Assembly (NCBI GenBank): GCA_900545835.1
Contig: URBB01000085.1
Coordinates: 1 to 8,814, forward strand
DNA: 8,814 nucleotides
Direction: 5' to 3'
DNA from: an uncultured Collinsella sp.
GTDB lineage: Bacteria; Actinomycetota; Coriobacteriia; Coriobacteriales; Coriobacteriaceae
Part shown: positions 1 through 5,455 of the stretch, in pieces
Layout: each line of letters opens with the position of its first letter
Position numbering within the stretch: the stretch's first letter is position 1
Program-made: the position numbers and the translations under genes
The notes under the pieces: generated by a model
What the model was told of the DNA's origin: nothing
Database searches by the model: none
What the model saw: only the letters and a program-made list of their open reading frames with translations

Positions 1-48
1 CGAGATAGGCTCCGGTCTCGTGGGCTCGGAGATGTGTATAAGAGACAG
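1..48 (+). other. Illumina Nextera i7 / read-2 adapter (library artefact)
   Basis: Bases 1-6 (CGAGAT) match the 3' end of the P7 flow-cell oligo. Bases 7-14 (AGGCTCCG) sit where the 8-base i7 index lies; its reverse complement CGGAGCCT is, from memory, the index sold as N720. Bases 15-48 match the Nextera read-2 transposase adapter, ending in the 19-bp Tn5 mosaic end AGATGTGTATAAGAGACAG at 30-48. This is not genomic DNA, and the real sequence begins at about 49. Confidence 0.97.
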
Positions 49-111
49 GAGTCAAAGAACTCAAAGCAGCCTGCGGCCTGTAAGCCAGCGGCAAAAGCTG
101 CAGCCAAATAG
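49..111 (+). CDS. 3' end of an unidentified gene with a Lys/Ala-rich C-terminal tail (5' truncated)
   Basis: The frame beginning at 49 stays open to a TAG stop at 109-111 and reads ESKNSKQPAACKPAAKAAAK. The alternating Lys and Ala/Pro pattern is typical of basic, disordered C-terminal tails on nucleic-acid-binding proteins in high-GC actinobacteria, but 20 residues cannot identify the protein. The stop lies 13 bases before the stem of a strong intrinsic terminator, as expected for the end of a transcription unit. The frame starting at 51 is an alternative ending: VKELKAACGL with a TAA stop at 81-83. I prefer the longer frame for its low-complexity basic pattern and closer fit to the terminator, but not strongly. 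The rest of the gene is lost beyond the adapter. Confidence 0.5.
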   Translation, partial: ESKNSKQPAACKPAAKAAAK

Positions 112-124
112 AAACGCACCAAAT

Positions 125-157
125 AGAGGTACCGGCCCCAACCGGTACCTCTTTTTT
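125..157 (+). terminator. Rho-independent terminator of the truncated upstream gene
   Basis: A perfect 11-bp stem pairs AGAGGTACCGG (125-135) with CCGGTACCTCT (142-152) around the loop CCCCAA. It runs directly into six T residues (152-157). It closes the transcription unit entering from the left, so the serine dehydratase gene should have its own promoter between 158 and 395. Confidence 0.95.
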
Positions 158-251
158 ATTAACCGGTGGTGAAGATGAGTCGACATGGGACGCAGAATAG
201 GTTCCCAGCTGATGAATTTTGCAGCAAGCGTGCCTCTACCATGTATCCTAA

Positions 252-372
252 GTTCCGAGGGCTTTGGTATTTGGTCGGTCGCGAGTTCCGCACGAGCCGG
301 AGGCCACTTAATGTGGCCTCCGTGCGAGCCAGGACTGTAGAGCAGGCGACCAAATACCAAAGCCCTCGGAAC
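252..372. repeat. Perfect 26-bp inverted repeat with a nested hairpin (palindromic element or structured leader)
   Basis: The left arm (252-277, starting GTTCCGAGGGCTTTGG) is the exact reverse complement of the right arm (347-372, ending CCAAAGCCCTCGGAAC). The 69-base spacer holds another perfect hairpin: CGGAGGCCAC (298-307), loop TTAAT, GTGGCCTCCG (313-322). The bases between the outer and inner stems (278-297 and 323-346) do not pair well. The result is a roughly 121-base stem, internal loop and stem. There is no T run after it, so it is not a classical terminator. The right arm ends 11 bases before the ribosome binding site of the serine dehydratase gene (383-390), so if transcribed it would form most of that mRNA's leader. 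It could be a dispersed palindromic repeat, an RNase III-type processing site, a regulatory leader or a recombinase-invertible segment; the sequence alone does not decide. Confidence 0.9.
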
Positions 373-395
373 GACGGGATAGAAAAGGAGCACCC

Positions 396-2003
396 ATGGC
401 AGGCAAGCCGCAAACACTAGCTACGACCTCGGCATTCGAGATCTTGGGCCCCGTCATGGTCGGCCCCAGCTCATCGCACACCGCCGGCGCCCTCCGCTGC
501 GCCCAAGTTGCCGCCAGCCTGTTGGAAGGTCGCATCACCAAAGTCACCTTTGGCCTGTGGAACTCCTTCGCCCACACCTACCGCGGCCACGGCACAGACC
601 GTGCGCTCGTCGCGGGCATACTGGGCCTCGACACCGATGACGAGAACATCAAGCAGGCCTTCGACCTCGCGCGCGAGCAGGGCCTCGAATATCACTTTGA
701 CATCAAGGGCGACGACGCCTCCATCCACCCCAATACCGTCGACATCGACATGGTCGATGACACGGGCGCCACGGCACAGGTCCGCGGTGAAAGCCTTGGC
801 GGCGGCAAGATGCGCATCAGCCGCATTAACGGCGTCGGCGTCGACATCTCGGGCATGTATTCCACGCTCTTCGTGGCGCACAAGGACGTCCCCGGCGTGC
901 TCGCCGCGCTCACCAACCTGCTCGCTTACGCCCACGTAAACATCGCCTTCTGCCGCACCTACCGCACCGAAGTGGGCGGCCAGGCCTACTCCGTCTTTGA
1001 GACCGACGGCGCGCCCGACGACACCGTCGTCCCCATGCTGCGCAAGCTCGACAATGTCGATTACGCGACCTTTATCGAGCTCCCCGGTTCTGCCTCGTCG
1101 CTCTCTCCCGGCGTCTCGGCCAAGGAAATCTTCGACGACGGCGAGCAGCTGCTCGATGCGTGCGAGGAAATGGGGCTCAGCATCGGCGCCGTCATGGCCG
1201 TTCGTGAGGCGCGTCTGACCGGCGAGGCCCACGCCGTTGCTGCTATGCGCCGCGTGCTCGACGTCATGCGCGAGGAGACCACGGCCCCCCTCGCCAATCC
1301 GCAGCGCTCGCTCGGTGGGCTAATCGGCGGCGAGGCCAAGCTCGTCGAAGCCACCGGCCGCAACGATTTGAGTGCAAGCCTGATGGGCCCCGTTCAGACC
1401 GATGCCGTGGCCCGCGCCATGGCCGTGCTCGAGCGCTCCGCCACGATGGGCGTGATCGTCGCCGCCCCCACGGCCGGCTCCGCGGGTGTTGTGCCCGGCT
1501 GCGTGCTGGCGCTCGCCGATCGCCTGCAGCTCGACGACGAGCAGGTCATGGACGCGCTATACTGCGCAGCCGCCATCGGCCTCAACCTCACCACAAGCGC
1601 CTGCGTTGCCGGCGCCGAGGGCGGCTGCCAAGCCGAGGTCGGAAGCGCCGCCGCCATGGCAGCCGCCGCGCTGGTACAGATGCTCGGCGGCACGCCCGAG
1701 CAGGCGCTTGACGCCAGTTCCATCGCGCTAAGTAACCTGCTGGGCCTCGTTTGTGACCCCGTCGGTGGCCTCGTGGAGGTGCCCTGCCAAAACCGCAACG
1801 CCATCGGCGTGGCAGCGGCCTTTAGCTCGGCACAACTCGCCCTCGCAGGCATTAAGAGCCTGGTGCCGTTTGACCAGATGGCACATGTCATGCTCTCGGT
1901 GGGTCACGCGTTGCCGGCCACGCTGCGCGAGACGGCAAAGGGCGGCATCGCGCAGGCTCCGGCCGCACTTTCGGCCTGTGCAAAATGCGGTGTGTGCGGA
2001 TAG
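396..2003 (+). CDS. sdaA: L-serine ammonia-lyase (L-serine dehydratase), single-chain, iron-sulfur type
   Basis: This cytoplasmic [4Fe-4S] enzyme converts L-serine to pyruvate and ammonia. The 535-residue chain fuses what Firmicutes encode as two subunits. The beta domain comes first, with GPSSSHTAG at 23-31. An ACT domain follows at about 154-229 (STLFVAHKDVPGVLAAL region), and the alpha domain spans about 243-520 with APTAGSAGVVPG at 357-368. The likely cluster ligands are C411 (GAEGGCQAEVG), C453 (CDPVGG) and C464 (VPCQNRNA). Their 42- and 11-residue spacings equal those I recall for C343/C385/C396 of the Legionella enzyme. The chain ends in an unusual Cys-rich tail, CAKCGVCG. The start is supported by AAAAGGAG at 383-390, five bases before ATG. 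The gene is monocistronic, with terminators on both sides. I found no convincing promoter; one probably lies between 158 and about 250. Confidence 0.97.
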   Translation: MAGKPQTLATTSAFEILGPVMVGPSSSHTAGALRCAQVAASLLEGRITKVTFGLWNSFAHTYRGHGTDRALVAGILGLDTDDENIKQAFDLAREQGLEYHFDIKGDDASIHPNTVDIDMVDDTGATAQVRGESLGGGKMRISRINGVGVDISGMYSTLFVAHKDVPGVLAALTNLLAYAHVNIAFCRTYRTEVGGQAYSVFETDGAPDDTVVPMLRKLDNVDYATFIELPGSASSLSPGVSAKEIFDDGEQLLDACEEMGLSIGAVMAVREARLTGEAHAVAAMRRVLDVMREETTAPLANPQRSLGGLIGGEAKLVEATGRNDLSASLMGPVQTDAVARAMAVLERSATMGVIVAAPTAGSAGVVPGCVLALADRLQLDDEQVMDALYCAAAIGLNLTTSACVAGAEGGCQAEVGSAAAMAAAALVQMLGGTPEQALDASSIALSNLLGLVCDPVGGLVEVPCQNRNAIGVAAAFSSAQLALAGIKSLVPFDQMAHVMLSVGHALPATLRETAKGGIAQAPAALSACAKCGVCG

Positions 2004-2021
2004 CGACAAAGAACGACTCAA

Positions 2022-2048
2022 AGGTGGGACAAATGTCCCACCTCTTTT
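2022..2048 (+). terminator. Rho-independent terminator of the serine dehydratase gene
   Basis: AGGTGGGAC (2022-2030) pairs perfectly with GTCCCACCT (2035-2043) around the loop AAAT, followed by CTTTT. The stem starts 18 bases after the TAG stop. The T tract is short but the 9-bp GC-rich stem is strong. It isolates the serine dehydratase gene from the L,D-transpeptidase gene, whose promoter lies about 40 bases further on. Confidence 0.88.
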
Positions 2049-2089
2049 GAATGCCACCGTTTCCGTACCACAAACAGCAGGGCAATCGC

Positions 2090-2095
2090 TATAAT
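2090..2095 (+). promoter_or_regulatory. -10 promoter element (TATAAT) of the L,D-transpeptidase gene
   Basis: A perfect TATAAT lies between the terminator at 2022-2048 and the gene start at 2153. Transcription would begin near 2102 and give a leader of about 50 bases. No good -35 hexamer is seen 16-18 bases upstream; the bases there read approximately GTACCACAAA. No extended -10 TG is present either. Either the -10 dominates or an activator is needed. Confidence 0.65.
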
Positions 2096-2136
2096 GCAAG
2101 CCCAGTAAAAACACGATGAACCGCAAGGCGAAAATC

Positions 2137-2142
2137 GAAGGA
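2137..2142 (+). promoter_or_regulatory. Ribosome binding site that favours the ATG at 2153
   Basis: GAAGGA lies one base before the in-frame ATG at 2144 but ten bases before the ATG at 2153. Only the second gives workable spacing, so the protein most likely starts MSQNDRTQ rather than MHTMSQNDRTQ. Confidence 0.75.
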
Positions 2143-2152
2143 TATGCATACG

Positions 2153-3886
2153 ATGTCGCAAAACGATCGAACTCAACTGATTCCCGATCCGCAGCAGCCG
2201 AGCAGGCACACCGGCGGCGTTCAGTCACCGCGTCCTATCGCGCCGAGCCACGGTCAGCAGCGTGGTGCGGCAAACGCTTCCCAACGCCCGAACCAACAGC
2301 GACAGCAGCGTCAACAACGTCAGCAGCGCCAGGCAAACGGCAATGCGCCCAAGCAGCCCCCCACGCACGCTCGAGGCGATCGCGGCCCCGCGCGCAAGTC
2401 CGCCGGCAACAATAAGTCGGGCAAAAAGACGACGCTCTTTGTCGTCCTGGGTCTTATCGTCATTGTCTATATCGTAGGCGTCGTAGCATTTTCGCAGGTA
2501 GCCTACCCCAACACCACCATCGCCGGCGTCGATGTCTCGTTCTCCAACGCTTCGTCTGCCGCCACCAAGGTCAACTCGGCTTGGAAGCACTATAAGCTCA
2601 CCGTGACAGGCGATGACTTTAGCTGGACCTATCAGCCCGAGTCCGATGAACCCATCGTCGACGGTGAAGCTGCTGCAAAAGAAATCATCAACCACAACGA
2701 AGCCTTTATTTGGCCGGTCCGCCTTGTGGAATCCTTAAGCGGCAAGACCAAAACAACTGCTACCTCCAACGAAGTCGATCTTGATCAAGACGTCGACCTG
2801 TCCATGCTTTCCGACACCTTTGACCAAAAGAAGTTTGAGAAGGATCTGGGCGCCGCCATCGACGAGTTTAACGAAGGACGTTCGGGCACGTTCGAGGCCA
2901 ATAGCTCCTATGACGAGCAAGCGGGCAAGTTTACCGTCGAGAAGGCGCGCTCCAACGAAAAACTCAACCGCGAGCATGTCATTAAATATGCCGAGCTCGA
3001 GCTCGCCTCGCTGACCGAGACCGTAGATCTTTCCAAGCTCGGCAACGATGCCTATGAGCCGCTTAATGGAACGCTGACCGATGATCAGATTCAGGCCGCA
3101 TGCGATGCCGCCAACAACTTCCTGGGCGTCAACGTGACCCTCAAGCTCAACGGCGAGGATGCCGGCAAGGTTGATGGCAGCTCCGTGTTGCAGTGGATCA
3201 GCTTTGCCGATCCGGCCAACCCCACGCTCGATACGTCGCAGATCAGCAGCTGGGCAGCCGAACTCGCCAACGGCTTTAATACCGTGGGCTCCACTCGTTG
3301 GTGGACGCGCGCCGATGGCAAGCAGTGCGCCGTCGAAGGCGGCGACTTTGGTTGGTCCATCGACAGCAGCTCGCTCGCCAAGCAGGTCGAGGACGCCATT
3401 AACAACAAGCAGACCGGCGAGATCGAGATCAAGTACTCCCAGAAGGCCGACACCTTTACCGCAAAGGGAGAGCCCGACTGGAAAGCGTATATCGACGTCG
3501 ACCTGTCCGAGCAGCACGCGCGCTACTATGACGAGAGCGGCAATATCGTGTGGGAGGCCAACTTTATTTCCGGCAAACAGGGCGAGGACGCCACGCCCGA
3601 GGGCGTCTGGCAGATCAACAGCAACGACGGCGGCAGTACCCTGATCGGAGCCAAGGACCCCGAGACCGGTAAGCCCAAATACGAAAGCCCGGTGAGCTAC
3701 TGGATGCCGTTCGAGGGCAATATGATCGGCTTCCACGATGCCACCTGGCAAAACGACAAGAGCTTCGATAATGCCGAGTCGTACAAGTGGTGCGGCAGCC
3801 ACGGTTGCATCAACCTGCGCCTGGCAGACGCCAAGGCACTTCACGACTGCATCAAAGTCGGCCTGTGCGTGGTTGTCCACTCGTAG
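2153..3886 (+). CDS. Membrane-anchored L,D-transpeptidase (YkuD domain) with putative peptidoglycan-binding domains
   Basis: This is predicted to form or remodel 3-3 peptidoglycan cross-links, or attach proteins to them, outside the membrane. In 577-residue numbering, residues 1-92 are a polar, basic cytoplasmic tail with a QQR tract at 48-60. One membrane helix follows at about 93-114 (TLFVVLGLIVIVYIVGVVAF), with no signal-peptide cleavage site evident. Residues 115-440 resemble the paired YoaR-like peptidoglycan-binding domains that precede YkuD in Gram-positive enzymes such as Enterococcus Ldt. The YkuD domain is at about 444-576, with IGFHDA (H528) and SHGCINLR (catalytic C552, R556). It is complete. 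Five other cysteines lie outside the membrane (317, 392, 547, 566, 572). It has its own TATAAT promoter. No terminator is visible after it, so some readthrough into the transporter operon is possible. The exact cross-linking or attachment role is inferred. Confidence 0.95.
   Translation: MSQNDRTQLIPDPQQPSRHTGGVQSPRPIAPSHGQQRGAANASQRPNQQRQQRQQRQQRQANGNAPKQPPTHARGDRGPARKSAGNNKSGKKTTLFVVLGLIVIVYIVGVVAFSQVAYPNTTIAGVDVSFSNASSAATKVNSAWKHYKLTVTGDDFSWTYQPESDEPIVDGEAAAKEIINHNEAFIWPVRLVESLSGKTKTTATSNEVDLDQDVDLSMLSDTFDQKKFEKDLGAAIDEFNEGRSGTFEANSSYDEQAGKFTVEKARSNEKLNREHVIKYAELELASLTETVDLSKLGNDAYEPLNGTLTDDQIQAACDAANNFLGVNVTLKLNGEDAGKVDGSSVLQWISFADPANPTLDTSQISSWAAELANGFNTVGSTRWWTRADGKQCAVEGGDFGWSIDSSSLAKQVEDAINNKQTGEIEIKYSQKADTFTAKGEPDWKAYIDVDLSEQHARYYDESGNIVWEANFISGKQGEDATPEGVWQINSNDGGSTLIGAKDPETGKPKYESPVSYWMPFEGNMIGFHDATWQNDKSFDNAESYKWCGSHGCINLRLADAKALHDCIKVGLCVVVHS
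2294..2332 (+). repeat. In-gene 9-bp tandem repeat encoding (QQR)4Q
   Basis: Four imperfect 9-base units (CAR CAR CGN), then one more CAG, encode QQRQQRQQRQQRQ in the cytoplasmic tail of the L,D-transpeptidase. Synonymous third positions vary between units, so the repeat seems kept at the protein level and is not a fresh slippage tract. Copy number could still vary between strains. Confidence 0.85.
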
Positions 3887-3954
3887 TGCAACGCGCGCAT
3901 TCCTACAACGTGGAACCGCTGCGACCAATCTAACAGTTCCGAAAGAAACCGTCC

Positions 3955-3984
3955 TATGCGCCCGCCCCAACCGGTGGGCGCATA
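3955..3984. promoter_or_regulatory. 9-bp inverted repeat overlapping a promoter: candidate operator
   Basis: TATGCGCCC (3955-3963) is the exact reverse complement of GGGCGCATA (3976-3984), with a 12-base spacer. The right half runs into the TATAAT at 3983-3988, and the whole dyad covers where the -35 should be. There is no T run after it, so it is a poor terminator candidate. The position fits a repressor site, or an activator site on a promoter lacking a -35. The regulator is not in this window. Confidence 0.55.
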
Positions 3985-3988
3985 TAAT
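3983..3988 (+). promoter_or_regulatory. -10 promoter element (TATAAT) of the adaptor-ABC operon
   Basis: A perfect TATAAT sits 30 bases before the adaptor ATG at 4019, giving a predicted transcription start near 3995. No recognisable -35 is present at 16-18 bases upstream, where the inverted repeat lies instead. This placement rules out the in-frame upstream ATG at 3956, because that codon would not be in the transcript. Confidence 0.68.
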
Positions 3989-4006
3989 TATCGAGGTTCT
4001 TTCTAT

Positions 4007-4013
4007 AAAGGAG
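4007..4013 (+). promoter_or_regulatory. Ribosome binding site that fixes the adaptor start at 4019
   Basis: AAAGGAG is a near-perfect Shine-Dalgarno sequence, five bases before the ATG at 4019. The reading frame is open back to an ATG at 3956, but that codon has no ribosome binding site and lies upstream of the -10 element. Confidence 0.9.
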
Positions 4014-4018
4014 ACGCT

Positions 4019-5455
4019 ATGCCGAATGTCCCCACCATTACCCCGGGCCCGGATGATACCGAGCACACGCCCGAAGGTGCCACCGAAACGATTCCTCTGA
4101 TTACAAACGTGCATGCCGATAAGCAGAACGGACGCGCGAACGATGCGGCCGAGATTTCCGATGAAGAGGCATATGCCAAGCTCAAGGCAAAGCGTGCCGA
4201 ACGCCGACGCAAAAAGCTGATTCGTCGCGGTATTGCCGCCGGCGTCGTGGGTGCCGTCGCGCTCATTGCCATTGTTGCAACCCTTGTTATCAATGTGCAG
4301 CCACAGGGCGCTAGCGGTCCTGTGACCGACATAGTGACCGAGGGCACGTTTACCACAACGGTCGAGGCGAAAGGCCAGCTCAAACCCATTTCGTCCTCAG
4401 TGGTCTCCCCTTCTGTCGACGGCACGGTCGATTCTATCAACGTGCAGGCAGGCCAATCCGTCAACGAGGGCGACGTACTTATGACCATTAAAAACGACGA
4501 GCTCGATCGCAACGTTGCCGAGGCGCAGCGTGCAGTTGCTGCCGCTCAAGAAGACCTCGCCAACGCGCAGAAAGCCGCAGCTGCTGCGCAGGCCACCCCA
4601 ACGACGGACGTCGAGGGAGCTTCCGCAGCGGCTGGCGTCTCCGCCGCATCAGTGGACACGAACGCCGTATCGGCCGCGCAGCGCAGCCTCGCATCAGCCC
4701 AGGCAAACCTCGACCAGGCGAACGCCAAGGCCTCCAGTCGCACGGTCACGGCCCCGAGCTCGGGTAGCATCGTGGAGCTCAATGCCAAAGTGGGCGCCAC
4801 GGTTACAGGCGGCATGATCATGGGCGAAAGCGATACGAGCGGCGGCAAGCAGTGCATGCAGATCGCCGACCTATCTAAGATGAAGGTGACCGTGCAGGTG
4901 GGCGAAAAGGACATCGCCAAGATCGCCGTTGGGCAGAGCGCCAACGTCACGTATCCCGCGTTTCCCGATATCGTGAGCCAGGGCACCGTCACGGCTATCG
5001 CGTCGGTGGCAAACTCCGACGCCGCCAACGGTGGCGGCGGCAGCGTGACCTTTAACGTCGACATTCTCATCGAGGCGCCCGACGCGCGCCTGAAGCCGGG
5101 CATGACGGCCGAGGTATCGGTGGTGACCGAGCAGCTCGACGACGTGGTGATGGTGCCGACGATGGCGCTCATGACCGAAGACGGCGAACACTATTACGTC
5201 AACGTCGCAACCGATGACGAGGGCAAGCAAACCCATCGCGTGAAGGTGACCGTCGTGACGCAAAACGACAACGAAGCCGTAGTCGGCAAGACACAGGTCA
5301 AGCGCGACGACCAGGGCAACGAGATCAACCCCAACGTGCCGGTTACCAAGCTGCGCGATGGCGACACCCTCGTCATGGACACCGGAGCGGACGCAACGGC
5401 TGACGGCGGCTACGGTGCGGATTCGGGCAGTATGTCTGCCGACGAGGGCATGTAA
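4019..5455 (+). CDS. MacA/HlyD-family adaptor subunit of an ABC exporter (membrane-fusion-type protein)
   Basis: This is the adaptor of a MacB-type tripartite transporter. It should sit outside the membrane and dock on the permease, as in MacA of Gram-negatives or YknX of Bacillus. The chain has 478 residues. A charged cytoplasmic tail (1-70, with a KAKRAERRRKKLIRR cluster) leads to one membrane helix at about 71-92. Biotinyl/lipoyl-like halves follow at about 126-158 (SPSVDGTVDSINVQAGQSV) and 240-268 (VTAPSSGSIVELNAKVGATV). They flank a short Ala-rich alpha-helical hairpin at 160-236. A beta-barrel spans about 283-371 and a membrane-proximal domain about 376-456. The tail is Gly/Asp-rich. 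The N-terminal cytoplasmic extension is longer than in typical MacA. Its TAA stop overlaps the next gene's ATG by one base (TAATG), so translation is coupled. The substrate is unknown. Confidence 0.93.
   Translation: MPNVPTITPGPDDTEHTPEGATETIPLITNVHADKQNGRANDAAEISDEEAYAKLKAKRAERRRKKLIRRGIAAGVVGAVALIAIVATLVINVQPQGASGPVTDIVTEGTFTTTVEAKGQLKPISSSVVSPSVDGTVDSINVQAGQSVNEGDVLMTIKNDELDRNVAEAQRAVAAAQEDLANAQKAAAAAQATPTTDVEGASAAAGVSAASVDTNAVSAAQRSLASAQANLDQANAKASSRTVTAPSSGSIVELNAKVGATVTGGMIMGESDTSGGKQCMQIADLSKMKVTVQVGEKDIAKIAVGQSANVTYPAFPDIVSQGTVTAIASVANSDAANGGGGSVTFNVDILIEAPDARLKPGMTAEVSVVTEQLDDVVMVPTMALMTEDGEHYYVNVATDDEGKQTHRVKVTVVTQNDNEAVVGKTQVKRDDQGNEINPNVPVTKLRDGDTLVMDTGADATADGGYGADSGSMSADEGM

Noticed and set aside
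30..48. A Tn5 or IS50 end marking a natural transposon insertion.
   Set aside because: The sequence is the engineered hyperactive mosaic end, joined to an index and P7 oligo in the exact order of a sequencing library. It is an artefact.
219..249. A possible sdaA promoter, TTGCAG (219-224) with TATCCT (244-249).
   Set aside because: Both hexamers are poor matches and the 19-base spacing is long. The position is attractive, since transcripts would start at the inverted repeat, but the support is too weak to annotate.
278..346. An invertible promoter switch between the 26-bp repeats.
   Set aside because: No convincing outward-facing promoter is seen in the spacer in either orientation, and no invertase gene is in the window. 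It is kept only as one hypothesis for the repeat.
160..395. A T-box or other known riboswitch in the serine dehydratase leader.
   Set aside because: No T-box core (AGGGUGGNACCGCG-like) is present, and a tRNA-Ser T-box would not be expected upstream of a catabolic gene. I could not match the structure to any riboswitch I know.
166..420. An open frame of 84 codons on the plus strand, with a matching 84-codon open frame on the minus strand (159-413), as possible small genes.
   Set aside because: Both run through the 26-bp inverted repeat, so their shared peptides are a by-product of the palindrome. The plus frame has no ribosome binding site, begins just after the terminator's T run and overlaps the serine dehydratase start.
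471..1232. A 253-codon open frame antisense to the serine dehydratase gene.
   Set aside because: It mirrors the high-GC third positions of the real gene and shows no recognisable domain or ribosome binding site.
3887..3954. A terminator for the L,D-transpeptidase gene.
   Set aside because: Only short dyads such as GGAAC/GTTCC and GCGCGC are present, with no T run. I cannot support a terminator in this stretch.
3956..4018. An N-terminal extension of the adaptor starting at the in-frame ATG at 3956.
   Set aside because: That ATG lies inside the putative operator and upstream of the -10 element, without a ribosome binding site. The ATG at 4019 has an AAAGGAG five bases upstream.
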